NCBI GenBank assembly: GCA_963792875.1
Contig: CAWBXV010000002.1
Span: 62,001-126,000, forward strand
DNA length: 64,000 bases
From: JAHEGP01 sp963792875
Lineage (GTDB): Bacteria; Pseudomonadota; Gammaproteobacteria; Pseudomonadales; JAHEGP01
Direction: 5' to 3'
Part shown: one piece after another, positions 51,890-60,784 of the stretch
Position numbering within the stretch: position 1 is the stretch's first letter
How the letters are laid out: each line of letters opens with the position of its first letter
Translations under genes and position numbers: made by a program
Notes under the pieces: generated by a model
Told to the model about the DNA's origin: nothing
The model's input: only the letters and a program-made list of their open reading frames with translations
Database searches by the model: none

Positions 51890-52693
51890 TCAGGAGAACT
51901 CCCGGCGCTGGAACCGATTGACCGCCAGGCCCAGGGCCAGGGCAATATATCCGGCCGCCATGGCCGCGGCCGCCAGCAGGGTGGAGGCTTCGGGCGCCTT
52001 GCCGTACAGTGCCCAGACGCGGATGTCCAGGCGGCTGAGATCGGGCAGCACCCACAGCGCATAACCCAGCACGGGAGAGAGCTGCGCCTGCTGCTGCGCA
52101 TCGGCATACACCGACGTCTGCAGATAGTCGTAGGTCGGACCGAGCGCCGTCGCACAGATGGCGAACGCCAGGCCCAGCACCAGCGGCAGCAGCGGCGTGG
52201 TGGACAGTGTCGCGATCACCGTGGCGAAGGCAGCGACCACCAGCACGCCGAGATACTGGTAGGCCAGCGTCGCCCAATACGGCAGCCCCAGCGCTACCGG
52301 GGTCGCTTGCGGGTGGTCAGACGGTCCGATCTCGAGCATGATCCAGAGCAGGATGCCGTTGATGGCGATGGCGATGGCCGACAGCAGCGCGATGCCGATG
52401 AACTGGCCCAATACGAAACTCGAGCGGGGCACGGGATAGGCCAGCACGAACAGTACGCTCTTGCGCTCGATATCCTTGGCGAGCAGGTCCTGGACCCAGA
52501 ACAGCGCCATGATGATGGCGATGAACCGAATCGCGGAGAAGCCAACATCCATGGCCAGCGTGGTGGGATTGCGCGCGGAGAAGTTCGCGGCCAACCAGGC
52601 AAAGCCGAGGGTCATCAGGGCAAGCCCGCACAGCATCTGGATGCTGCGGTTTCTGAATCCGCTGAGCATTGCAGAATAGATAAAGTTTTTCAT
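51890..52693 (-). CDS. ABC transporter permease (PilI-like)
   Basis: A 267-residue ABC-2-type permease with six hydrophobic segments, the first at about 22-36 and the last at about 236-256. KDIERKSVLFVLAYPVPRSSFVLGQF is the cytoplasmic coupling loop typical of NosY/ABC-2 permeases. It lies four bases before the accessory protein gene, which is followed by the ATPase, and is the gene of the trio closest to the pilin genes. Substrate unknown; pilus or glycan related from context. Confidence 0.85.
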   Translation of the reverse strand: MKNFIYSAMLSGFRNRSIQMLCGLALMTLGFAWLAANFSARNPTTLAMDVGFSAIRFIAIIMALFWVQDLLAKDIERKSVLFVLAYPVPRSSFVLGQFIGIALLSAIAIAINGILLWIMLEIGPSDHPQATPVALGLPYWATLAYQYLGVLVVAAFATVIATLSTTPLLPLVLGLAFAICATALGPTYDYLQTSVYADAQQQAQLSPVLGYALWVLPDLSRLDIRVWALYGKAPEASTLLAAAAMAAGYIALALGLAVNRFQRREFS

Positions 52694-52888
52694 TTTTTCA
52701 GAGAGATATCGTCGCTACCCGGCCTGTTTAACATAGTCGGCAGCACTGGCACTGTCAAAAAACAGCATCGCTTGAGGTGGGGAGTTTTTGATGCAGGCAA
52801 TAGAGAAACGCGCTGCCGGGGTCACCCCCAGCAGCGCGCAGGGCGCCCGCGGAACCATCAGGCGCCAAAGACCACCTTACAATTTAAC

Positions 52889-53245
52889 TCAGGCCGGCGC
52901 AGGCATCGGTCGACCAGCGGGGACCACAGCCGCAGTGAAACCGGTTTCAGAGGGCGTGGCCTCGCAAGCGGCGACTGAGCCACCCTCGCTGTCGCCGCCG
53001 TAGGTGAAGCGGCCTTTCTGGTGACGAGCTGCCACGACAAACTTGATGGAATTCTGCGCAGCGGCAAGAAACACGCCAGAGGACGTCTGGAAGTTAAAGC
53101 CGGTCTGGACAAAATCCGTACCGCCAGCGGTTGCGGTAACGACCAATTGACCGCCCGCCCCTGTCGGGTTGGTGATGCCGGCAAACGAGGCGCCCGCCAT
53201 GCTGACAAGCGCTGCACTCGCGATGACTTTGATTACTGATTTCAT
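52889..53245 (-). CDS. Small secreted protein resembling a detached pilin head (PilA-C-like)
   Basis: A 118-residue protein with a clear Sec signal peptide (residues 1-22, VIKVIASAALVSMAGASFAG). The mature part is beta-rich: TGAGGQLVVTATAGGTDFV, then SSGVFLAAAQNSIKFVVAARH and KGRFTYGGDSEGG. This is like the globular region of type IV pilins, which is missing from the upstream short pilin. It starts 51 nt after the pilin stop with GGAG nine bases upstream of ATG 53245. Assignment as a pilin partner, as in Geobacter PilA-C, is inference. Confidence 0.7.
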   Translation of the reverse strand: MKSVIKVIASAALVSMAGASFAGITNPTGAGGQLVVTATAGGTDFVQTGFNFQTSSGVFLAAAQNSIKFVVAARHQKGRFTYGGDSEGGSVAACEATPSETGFTAAVVPAGRPMPAPA

Positions 53246-53296
53246 GGTGTAGTTCTCCAGTTATTTCGATTGAATTCTGGTAGTCGTGGTAAATGC

Positions 53297-53485
53297 TTAG
53301 TCTTCGATGGAGTTGGCCACAGCCGCGGTCAGGACATTGCGGGTATCAGACTGCGCCGACTTGTCAGAACCCTTGCGTTGATATTCGCTGTACTGGGGAA
53401 TGGCGATGGCCGCGAGGATGCCGATGATTGCCACAACAATCATCAGTTCGATCAGGGTAAAACCCTTTTGTTTTGCGTTCTTCAT
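53297..53485 (-). CDS. pilA: Short (helix-only) type IV pilin
   Basis: A 62-residue prepilin. The leader MKNAKQKG is cut by PilD before Phe9 (KG/FTLIE); the conserved glutamate is Glu13 (position 5 of the mature form). The hydrophobic helix FTLIELMIVVAIIGILAAIA and the QYSEYQRKGSDK segment follow, then the protein stops. Mature length is 54 residues, far below the usual 120-160, with no globular head. Geobacter PilA-N has this size. The next gene supplies a candidate head. GGAGAG precedes ATG 53485. Confidence 0.93.
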   Translation of the reverse strand: MKNAKQKGFTLIELMIVVAIIGILAAIAIPQYSEYQRKGSDKSAQSDTRNVLTAAVANSIED

Positions 53486-53546
53486 TATCTCTCTCCATTT
53501 GCTCGGTTTGCGAGTCGTCGCTGTTTGGCGCCGTCGTATCTAATAA

Positions 53547-53562
53547 TGCAACCAGCATGCCA
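53547..53562 (-). promoter_or_regulatory. Sigma-54 promoter of the short pilin gene
   Basis: On the minus strand TGGCATGCTGGTTGCA places GG and GC exactly ten bases apart (GG-N10-GC), the invariant -24/-12 spacing for RpoN. Transcription would begin near 53535, giving a leader of about 50 nt. Pilin genes in Pseudomonas and Geobacter are RpoN-dependent. Confidence 0.8.
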
Positions 53563-53681
53563 ACATCGCAAAAACCCATTATTTTCTATATTTTACAGCA
53601 GCTTATAAAGACTATCCGCCATGGCGGCAAGCTGCCGCAGTGCCGCTAAATTCCCGTGGACGCAGTCTGAAGGGCAGTTTT

Positions 53682-53696
53682 TGACAAATTTTGTCA
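53682..53696. promoter_or_regulatory. Palindrome, possible PilR-type upstream activator site
   Basis: TGACAAA-T-TTTGTCA is a 7-bp inverted repeat with a one-base centre, about 150 nt upstream of the predicted pilin transcript start. It contains TGTC on both strands, the core of the PilR recognition sequence in Pseudomonas. No pilS/pilR genes are in the window. Confidence 0.55.
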
Positions 53697-54051
53697 GCTT
53701 CCGGTGAACGGTCGGCTGTTCGCATCGCGGCGCCTGCAGACACCCAGCCGGGCCATCGCGCAGAGTAACGCGTAAGCAGCGGTTGGCGGCAGTGAGCGGT
53801 GATATGCCGAAGCCTTCGCAGGAGAGCGCCGGGAGCAGTGCTGGACAGCCGTCGAAGATGGGTGAGCTGCTTGCTGCTGCATCAGGTGCATCAAGTTTCG
53901 GGGTGCTTTGCGCCCCTCACCTGTCGCTCACCCGCGCCCAAGCGGCGGCAGAGGGACGTGTGCCGAGCATCCCGTGCCGGTCACGCATAATTGCCGATCA
54001 CTGGCGCAGGGTGGACGTGGCTCCGGCGCACCGACGGCTCACACCGGCAGT

Positions 54052-55440
54052 TCAGTAGGCATTCCTGTGCACGAAGCCCTTCGCGATCGTCAGCAGCATG
54101 ATCTTGATATCAAACCAGAGTGACCAGTTGTCAATGTAATAGAGATCGTGAGAGATACGCTGCTTGAGATCGGTATCACCACGCCAGCCATTGACCTGGG
54201 CCCAGCCGGTGATGCCGGCCTTCACCTTATGCTTTTGCATGTAGCCCGGAATCTGATGCCTGAACTCCTGTACAAAAACCGGCCGTTCCGGGCGCGGCCC
54301 CACGATTGACATCTCACCCATCAGGACATTCCAGAATTGCGGCAGTTCATCGAGGCTGGTGCAGCGCAGCCAGCGTCCCAAAGGCGTCGCCCTATCCTGA
54401 TCGCGCCGCGCCCACACCGGCCCACAATCCCGCTCAGCATGCGCCGGCATGGTTCGAAACTTCAACATGACGAAGCACTTGCCGTTCCAGCTCATGCGCT
54501 CTTGCCGATACAGCACCGGGCCTGGAGAGGACAGCTTCACGCCAAGGGCGATAAGCAGGAGCAGCGGGCTGGTCAAAATCAGCACCAGCAGGGCCAGCAA
54601 ACGATCCTGCAGAGCCTTCACCAGCCGATTCATCCCATCCATGGGGCTCACCGAGAGATTTACCACCGGCAGTCCGCCGATCTCCGAGATGGAATGATTG
54701 AGCAGGCGCACACCGAACACCCCAGGGACCAGCCGGATATCGGCCGTATTATCCTTGAGCTCACTGAGCAGGCGCCGGATGGTGTCCTCTTCACTGAGAT
54801 ACATGGCGAGCCATATCTGGTCTACGCGATGCCCTTCCAGATAGGCCAGCGCCGCATCAATGCCGCCCGTTGCCAGCGTGGCGGGCACGGCGGCAGGCTC
54901 ATCATCACTGTAATAACCCACGACCTGAAAACCGCTATCGCGCAGTGCCAGCAGATGGCGCAGGGTATTGATCCCGGTCACGCCACCACCGATGATCAGC
55001 ACCTGGCGCTGATTGAATCCCCGCCGCCGGAGGTGACTGAAGGCACCCCGCAGCAGCGCACGAACCAGGGCAACGCAGAACAGCCCGCTGCACAGCCAGG
55101 CCGTGGCCCACATGCGGGAAAAGTCGCTGGAGGTCTTGGTAAGGAACGCCACAATCACGAGCGCCATGAAGGTCATCAGGAGACCGACCGCCACCTGGCG
55201 CATCTCCTCCAGACGCGACATGCCGCGCCAGGCACCGTACAGCGAAAGGCGGCTGAAAAAGGCTGTCGCCAGCGCCAGGCCTATCGCCATCGCAACGATA
55301 TACCGATCAAACAATGCCTGGCTGCCAAAAACCAGCGCAAATGATGCTCGCCCGCAGGTCCACAGCACGAGCATGTCCGACGACCAGAGCAGCCAGATGA
55401 CTACTGTACAGTGCTCCCTGAGGAACGAACGATAGCGCAT
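54052..55440 (-). CDS. Undecaprenyl-phosphate glucose phosphotransferase (WcaJ/GumD type)
   Basis: A 462-residue polyprenyl-phosphate hexose-1-phosphate transferase. Five hydrophobic segments and a CoA-binding-like Rossmann region (QVLIIGGGVTGINTLRHLLAL) precede the catalytic domain. That domain has VKLSSPGPVLYRQER, then FVMLKFRTM, then RCTSLDELPQFWNVLMGEMSIVGPRPE. It primes repeat-unit assembly by placing glucose-1-phosphate on undecaprenyl phosphate. It is probably co-transcribed with the glycosyltransferase gene at 55464. Confidence 0.93.
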   Translation of the reverse strand: MRYRSFLREHCTVVIWLLWSSDMLVLWTCGRASFALVFGSQALFDRYIVAMAIGLALATAFFSRLSLYGAWRGMSRLEEMRQVAVGLLMTFMALVIVAFLTKTSSDFSRMWATAWLCSGLFCVALVRALLRGAFSHLRRRGFNQRQVLIIGGGVTGINTLRHLLALRDSGFQVVGYYSDDEPAAVPATLATGGIDAALAYLEGHRVDQIWLAMYLSEEDTIRRLLSELKDNTADIRLVPGVFGVRLLNHSISEIGGLPVVNLSVSPMDGMNRLVKALQDRLLALLVLILTSPLLLLIALGVKLSSPGPVLYRQERMSWNGKCFVMLKFRTMPAHAERDCGPVWARRDQDRATPLGRWLRCTSLDELPQFWNVLMGEMSIVGPRPERPVFVQEFRHQIPGYMQKHKVKAGITGWAQVNGWRGDTDLKQRISHDLYYIDNWSLWFDIKIMLLTIAKGFVHRNAY

Positions 55441-55463
55441 GAATCAGTACCTCTGCCGCGGCC

Positions 55464-56564
55464 TCAGCCCGCACCCACCGCCGGCAGCTTTTCCTGCATG
55501 AAGGCTGCCATTTGTTCCAGAAAGCGTTGCCGGCAGAACCTTTGCGCATGGGCGACGATCGCCTGCGGATCGAAATCTGCACTGCGCGCCTCGAAGTTGA
55601 CGATAGCCTCATTAATAGCGGCGACGTCCTGGCGCCGAAAAAAGATACCGGTGATACCCTCTACCACCGTTTCCATGAGCCCGCCGTCCGCATAGGCGAT
55701 CACTGGCCGGCCCGCCGCCATTGCCTCAACCGGAGCGATGCCGAAATCCTCAACCCCGGCATACAGCAGCGCCCGACAGCCCGCCATCATCTGCCGCGCG
55801 TCCTCTTCACTCAGGCGCCCCATAAATTTAACGTTAGGCCTGGCGGCGCGCCGCAAGGCCGGCAGCAGTTCTCCCTCGCCCACGACCACCAGCGGCCGGC
55901 CGCTCTGATTGAACGCTTCAACGATTAGATCCGGCCTCTTATAGGCCACCAATTGCCCGAGATAGAGGTAATAATCGCCACTTTCCGCGCTCGTTGAGAA
56001 TCGGGCGGTATCCACTGGCGGAAAGATCGTCGCCGAGTCTCTCCCCCAGTACTCCTTGACGCGCCGGGCGACAAAGCGGGAATTGGTGATAACCCAGTCT
56101 GGTTTTTGCGCCGACGCGCGGTCCCAGATGCGGAGGTACGCGCAGGCCAGTCGGAAGGCGAACGCAGTACAGACATTCATAGTGCGCAGATAGCTTTCGC
56201 CCTGATCCCAGATATAGCGCATGGGGCTGTGACAATAGCAGACGTGAACCGCCCCGGATTTGACGCGCACACCCTTCGCCGGACCTGACTCGCACGAAAT
56301 CACCAGATCGTAGGCTGAAAGATCGAGCAGCCTGAGCGCCAGGGGCATCAACGGCAGATACCAGGCGTAGCGGCGGATTGCATTGGGGAGTCGGTTGATA
56401 AATGTACAACTGACCACCCTGGAGGAAATGCGGGATGACACCGCGGCCGGATCGTGAACGTGGGTAAAGAGGTCCGCGTCAGGATAAATGTCCAGCAACG
56501 CATCCAGTACCGCCTCGCCCCCCCGCATACCCGTGAGCCAGTAGTGCACAATCGCCACTTTCAA
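55464..56564 (-). CDS. Family 4 glycosyltransferase
   Basis: A roughly 366-residue GT-B enzyme. VAIVHYWLTGMRGGEAVLDAL is the N-terminal acceptor domain; YYLYLGQLVAYKRPDLIVEAFNQ and VEDFGIAPVEAMAAGRPVIAY carry the nucleotide-sugar binding residues. It resembles the WcaC/WbaZ class that acts second, after the priming transferase. TTG 56564 (LKVAIVHYW) or GTG 56558 gives the correct N-terminus; the frame is open to 56642 but the extra sequence is not protein-like. Confidence 0.85.
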   Translation of the reverse strand: MKVAIVHYWLTGMRGGEAVLDALLDIYPDADLFTHVHDPAAVSSRISSRVVSCTFINRLPNAIRRYAWYLPLMPLALRLLDLSAYDLVISCESGPAKGVRVKSGAVHVCYCHSPMRYIWDQGESYLRTMNVCTAFAFRLACAYLRIWDRASAQKPDWVITNSRFVARRVKEYWGRDSATIFPPVDTARFSTSAESGDYYLYLGQLVAYKRPDLIVEAFNQSGRPLVVVGEGELLPALRRAARPNVKFMGRLSEEDARQMMAGCRALLYAGVEDFGIAPVEAMAAGRPVIAYADGGLMETVVEGITGIFFRRQDVAAINEAIVNFEARSADFDPQAIVAHAQRFCRQRFLEQMAAFMQEKLPAVGAG

Positions 56565-56910
56565 GTCTATTAACCCCCCATCGCAGCGATGGCCAGTTGC
56601 AGTATTCGCCAGCGCGGCGAGCAGACTTCCATTGCACTTCACACCTGCTTGAGTCTAGCAGGCCGGAGCGGAAACCGCGGATAGCCCGGCGCTTACGGCT
56701 CCGGCAACCCGTCCCGCTGCACTTTGGCGCGTCACACGGTCCCTGAGAAGCACATCACGCCAGCAGACAAGGGAGAAGCAGCGGGGGCAAATCTCGCCTC
56801 CACACCGGCACGCGCACGAGACCGGTTGCTATACTCAAGCCACGCTTGCATCGGGCCGGCCAGGCACATCGAGGCGGCGAGCGGCGACCAAGAAAATACA
56901 GGACACACCC
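56565..56910. other. Divergent intergenic region between glycosyltransferase and pilB
   Basis: A 346-nt gap. TATACT at 56830-56835 may be a -10 box for pilB, but no good -35 box sits at standard spacing. No gene or repeat is supported. Confidence 0.4.
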
Positions 56911-58638
56911 ATGGCAACGAGTACCGCAACACCGCTGAGCGGCCTGGCACGCATGCTGGTCAGGGACGGCATCCTCGACGAGCGGAAGGCACAACAGAGC
57001 TATCAGGACGCCGCCGCGGAGCGGATTCCCTTTGTCAGCTACCTGGTGCAGAAGCAGCATGCCGACGGTCACCGCATCGCCGAGGCGGCAAGCGTGGAGT
57101 TCGGCACGCCCTACTTCGATCTGCGCGCCTTCAACATCAGCAACATGCCGGCGGGCCTGATTCAGGAAAAGTTGATCCGCAAGCATCACACCCTGCCCTT
57201 GTGCCGACGGGGCAATCGCCTGTTCATTGCCGTCTCCGACCCGACCAATCTGCGCGCCCTGGACGAGATAAAATTTCACACGGGCCTGTCCACCGACGCC
57301 GTGCTGGTAGAAGAGCGACTGCTGGCAGACGCCATCAACCGCTACCTCGAGTCGCAGGAGGAGGACTACACCAGCACGCTGGGCAATCTCGAGGAGGGGC
57401 TGGAAGACCTCGACGTCGAGGCCATGGAGGATACGCCCGCCGACCGTGCCGAGCCCGACACCGACGACGCGCCGATCGTCCGCTTCGTCAACAAGATCCT
57501 GCTGGATGCCATCAAGGGCGGCGCGTCGGACATACACTTCGAACCCTATGAGAAGACCTATCGCGTGCGCTTTCGCACCGACGGCATCCTCCACGAGGTG
57601 ACCAAGCCTCCGACCGGGCTGGGCAGCCGCCTTGCCGCCAGGCTCAAGGTCATGTCGCAGATGGACATCTCCGAGCGGCGCGTACCGCAGGACGGGCGCA
57701 TCAAGCTCAAGATCACCAAGAGCCGCGCCATCGACTTCCGCGTCAACACCCTGCCAACGCTGTGGGGCGAGAAGATCGTATTGCGCATCCTCGACCCCTC
57801 CAGCGCCAAGATGGGCATCGACTACCTGGGCTACGAGGCGGCGCAGAAGGAGATGTACCTCAAAGCGCTGAGTGAGCCGCAGGGCATGATCCTGGTCACC
57901 GGCCCCACCGGCTCGGGCAAGACCGTGTCGCTCTATACCGGGCTCAACATCCTCAACACGCCGGAGCGCAATATCGCCACCGCGGAGGACCCGGTGGAGA
58001 TCAACCTCGAGGGCATCAACCAGGTCCAGGTCAATGCCCGAGTGGGCCTGAATTTCGCCGCCGCCCTGCGCTCGTTCCTGCGCCAGGACCCGGACGTCAT
58101 CATGGTGGGCGAGATCCGCGACCTGGAGACCGCGGAGATCGGCATCAAGGCTGCCCAGACGGGCCACCTGGTGCTGTCGACGCTGCACACCAACAGCGCC
58201 GCCGAGACCATCACCCGCCTGCTCAACATGGGCGTGGCACCCTTCAACCTGGCCACGACGCTGAACCTGATCATCGCCCAGCGCCTGGCGCGCCGGCTCT
58301 GTGGGCACTGCGCGCGCAGAGCCGACGACCTGCCGCGCGAAGTCCTGTTGCAGGAGGGCTTCACGGAGGCCGACCTCGATGGCGACTTCAACCTGAAACA
58401 CCCCAACAAAGAGGGCTGCAGCAAGTGCCTGATGGGTTACAAGGGCCGCGTCGGCATCTACGAGGTGGTGCGGATAACCCAGACCCTGTCACGGCTGATC
58501 CTGGAGGGAGCCAACGCCCTGGAACTGCAGAAGCAGTCTCAGCTGGAGGGCTTCAATGATCTGCGGCGCTCCGCCCTGATCAAAGCGGCCAGCGGCGTGA
58601 CCAGCCTGGAAGAAGTCAACAGAGTGACCAAGGATTGA
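56911..58638 (+). CDS. pilB: Type IV pilus assembly ATPase
   Basis: A 575-residue GspE/PilB-family ATPase that drives pilus extension. The MshEN-like N-terminal domain (residues 10-140) is followed by KGGASDIHFEPYEKTYRVRFR, the Walker A GPTGSGKT at 331-338, Asp/His boxes, and Walker B VIMVGEIRDLETAE. A tetracysteine zinc motif is CGHCARR...GCSKC. All expected elements are present. It lies at the head of pilBCD and about 3.4 kb from the pilin gene, separated by two polysaccharide genes. Confidence 0.97.
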   Translation: MATSTATPLSGLARMLVRDGILDERKAQQSYQDAAAERIPFVSYLVQKQHADGHRIAEAASVEFGTPYFDLRAFNISNMPAGLIQEKLIRKHHTLPLCRRGNRLFIAVSDPTNLRALDEIKFHTGLSTDAVLVEERLLADAINRYLESQEEDYTSTLGNLEEGLEDLDVEAMEDTPADRAEPDTDDAPIVRFVNKILLDAIKGGASDIHFEPYEKTYRVRFRTDGILHEVTKPPTGLGSRLAARLKVMSQMDISERRVPQDGRIKLKITKSRAIDFRVNTLPTLWGEKIVLRILDPSSAKMGIDYLGYEAAQKEMYLKALSEPQGMILVTGPTGSGKTVSLYTGLNILNTPERNIATAEDPVEINLEGINQVQVNARVGLNFAAALRSFLRQDPDVIMVGEIRDLETAEIGIKAAQTGHLVLSTLHTNSAAETITRLLNMGVAPFNLATTLNLIIAQRLARRLCGHCARRADDLPREVLLQEGFTEADLDGDFNLKHPNKEGCSKCLMGYKGRVGIYEVVRITQTLSRLILEGANALELQKQSQLEGFNDLRRSALIKAASGVTSLEEVNRVTKD

Positions 58639-58640
58639 GT

Positions 58641-59870
58641 ATGGCGACCAGCACAGCAATCAAGAACCATCCGTTCGTCTGGGTCGGGACCGACCGCAAG
58701 GGCAACAAGACCTCAGGCGAGATGCAGGGCGCCAACCCGGCGATCGTCAAGGCCCAGCTGCGCAAGCAGGGCATCGTCCCCAAGACGGTGAAAAAGAAGC
58801 CAAAGCCCCTGTTCGGCGCCCAGAAAAAACGTATCAAACCCATGGACATCGCCGTCTTCACCCGGCAGCTGGCCACCATGACCAAGGCCGGCGTACCGCT
58901 GATCCAGTCTTTCGATATCGTCGGTGAGGGGCTCGAAAACCCGTCGATGGGGGCGCTGCTGAGCAGCATCAAGAACGACGTGTCATCGGGCAACAGCATG
59001 GCATCGGCCATCGCCAAACACCCCCGCTATTTCGACGACCTGTTCTGCAGCCTGATCGATGCCGGCGAACAATCCGGTTCGCTCGAGACCATGCTCGACC
59101 GGGTCGCCAGCTACAAGGAGAAGGTCGAGGCGCTCAAGGCCAAGATCAAGAAGGCCATGACCTACCCCATCGCGGTGGTCGTGGTGGCCATCGTGGTCAC
59201 CTCCATCCTGCTGATCTTCGTGGTGCCGGAGTTTGCCAAGACCTTCCAGAACTTCGGCTCGGACCTGCCGGCGTTCACCAAGATGGTGGTCAGCCTCTCC
59301 GAATGGCTGCAGGCGAACTGGTGGATCGCCCTCGGTGCCTGCGCCGCCACCTTCTATGCCGTCAAGGAGGCCAAGCTGCGCTACAAGCGCGTCGCCGACG
59401 GCATCGACCGGGCAGTGCTGAAAATACCCGTGATCGGCGACATCATCTTCAAGGCGATCATCGCGCGCTTCTCACGCACCCTGTCGACCACCTTCGCCGC
59501 TGGCGTCCCCCTCGTGGACGCATTAAACTCGGTCGCCGGCGCCACCGGCAACGTCATATTCGAGGACGCCGTGGTGAGGATCAGGGACGAGGTCACTACC
59601 GGAACGCAGTTGAATGCGGCCATACGCGGCACCGCGCTGTTCCCGACCATGCTCATACAGATGGTGGCGATCGGCGAAGAGTCCGGCGCCCTGGACGACA
59701 TGCTGGACAAGGTGGCCAACCACTATGAATCGGAGGTCGATAACGCCGTCGACAACCTCACGTCGCTGCTGGAACCGATGATCATGGCCGTGCTGGGCAC
59801 TTTGGTCGGCGGCCTGATGGTGGCCATGTACCTGCCGATCTTCTCACTGGGCAACGCCATCGGCGGTTAA
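58641..59870 (+). CDS. pilC: Type IV pilus inner-membrane platform protein
   Basis: A 409-residue GspF/PilC-family protein. Two GspF repeats are visible: FTRQLATMTKAGVPLIQSFDIVGEG in the first, and FSRTLSTTFAAGVPLVDALNSVAG in the second. Each is followed by a membrane segment (TYPIAVVVVAIVVTSILLIFVVPEF and the C-terminal MIMAVLGTLVGGLMVAMYLPIF). PilC couples the PilB motor to pilin insertion. ATG 58641 lies two bases after the pilB stop. Confidence 0.96.
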   Translation: MATSTAIKNHPFVWVGTDRKGNKTSGEMQGANPAIVKAQLRKQGIVPKTVKKKPKPLFGAQKKRIKPMDIAVFTRQLATMTKAGVPLIQSFDIVGEGLENPSMGALLSSIKNDVSSGNSMASAIAKHPRYFDDLFCSLIDAGEQSGSLETMLDRVASYKEKVEALKAKIKKAMTYPIAVVVVAIVVTSILLIFVVPEFAKTFQNFGSDLPAFTKMVVSLSEWLQANWWIALGACAATFYAVKEAKLRYKRVADGIDRAVLKIPVIGDIIFKAIIARFSRTLSTTFAAGVPLVDALNSVAGATGNVIFEDAVVRIRDEVTTGTQLNAAIRGTALFPTMLIQMVAIGEESGALDDMLDKVANHYESEVDNAVDNLTSLLEPMIMAVLGTLVGGLMVAMYLPIFSLGNAIGG

Positions 59871-59886
59871 ATCCGAGTAACTGACA

Positions 59887-60762
59887 TTGACTGAATTCGC
59901 CTCTGCGGCGCCCGTCCCCTGGATCGGCGTCGCCTTCATTTTGGGCCTCTGCATAGGCAGCTTTCTCAACGTGGTGATCTACCGCCTGCCGGAGATGATG
60001 CGCCGCTCCTGGTCGAGGGAGTGCGCCGAATTTCTGGACGAGCGCGGTATCGGGCACGACGGCCAGATAGTGCTCACCGCCGACGGCCCTTTCGATCTCG
60101 CGCGCCCGGCCTCGCGCTGTCCGCAGTGCGGCCACCGCATTCGCCCGTGGGAGAATATTCCGGTAGTGAGCTACCTGTTGCTGCGTGGCCGCTGCAGCGC
60201 CTGCCAAACTTCGATCTCCTGGCGCTATCCGGCCATCGAGCTGCTCACCGGCGTGCTCTCGGCCGTGGTCGTGTGGCAGCTTGGCGTGTCCGCCACGACC
60301 GCGCTGGTGCTGCTGGCGACCTGGTCACTGGTGGCCATGAGCTTCATCGATATCGATCACTACCTGCTGCCGGACAGCATGACCCTGCCGCTGCTGTGGC
60401 TGGGCCTGCTGGCCAACAGCTTCAGCCTGTTCGTGCCCCTGTTCGATGCCCTGTGGGGCGCAGCGGTCGGTTACCTGTGCCTGTGGAGCGTGTACTGGTG
60501 CTTCAAGCTGCTGACCGGCAAGGAGGGCATGGGCTACGGCGATTTCAAACTGCTGGCCGCGCTCGGTGCCTGGATGGGCTGGCAGCTGCTGCCGCTGATC
60601 ATTCTGCTCTCTGCGCTGAGCGGCATCGGCATCGCCGTGCTGCAGATGCTGTTTGCCGGGCGTACCCGCGACCAGCACATCCCCTTCGGCCCTTATCTGG
60701 CGATGGCGGGTTGGATTGCACTTCTGTGGGGAGATGTTATAGTCCGCCAGTATATGGGGTGA
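59887..60762 (+). CDS. pilD: Prepilin peptidase/N-methyltransferase
   Basis: A 291-residue aspartic membrane protease. The zinc tetracysteine motif is CPQCGHRIRPWENIP...LRGRCSACQ, and the two catalytic aspartates lie in FIDIDHYLLPD and GYGDFKLLAALGAW (GxGD). About eight hydrophobic segments are seen. It cleaves and N-methylates prepilins, including the short pilin at 53297. The start TTG 59887 lacks a strong ribosome-binding site. Confidence 0.95.
   Translation: MTEFASAAPVPWIGVAFILGLCIGSFLNVVIYRLPEMMRRSWSRECAEFLDERGIGHDGQIVLTADGPFDLARPASRCPQCGHRIRPWENIPVVSYLLLRGRCSACQTSISWRYPAIELLTGVLSAVVVWQLGVSATTALVLLATWSLVAMSFIDIDHYLLPDSMTLPLLWLGLLANSFSLFVPLFDALWGAAVGYLCLWSVYWCFKLLTGKEGMGYGDFKLLAALGAWMGWQLLPLIILLSALSGIGIAVLQMLFAGRTRDQHIPFGPYLAMAGWIALLWGDVIVRQYMG
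60716..60743 (+). promoter_or_regulatory. Sigma-70 type promoter within the end of pilD
   Basis: TTGCAC (60716-60721) and TATAGT (60738-60743) are 16 nt apart. They could start a transcript for coaE (ATG 60785), so that it need not depend on the pilus genes. Confidence 0.5.
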
Positions 60763-60784
60763 GGTGCAATGCAGGAGGTTTTCG

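Larger units (their letters stand above)
53486..54051. other. Regulatory region upstream of the pilin gene
   Basis: A 566-nt stretch without a supported gene. The part next to the pilin holds a sigma-54 promoter (53547-53562), a roughly 50-nt leader and a palindrome at 53682-53696. The rest, up to the WcaJ-like gene's stop, shows only small frames with no recognisable motif. Confidence 0.6.

Noticed and set aside
53297..53485. Short pilin as a full pilin truncated by a frameshift
   Set aside because: No continuation of a pilin head is found in other frames directly after the stop. The next gene has its own ribosome-binding site, start codon and signal peptide.
56755..58401. Long antisense open frame opposite pilB
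   Set aside because: It is the mirror of the strongly conserved pilB gene, with no recognisable domain.
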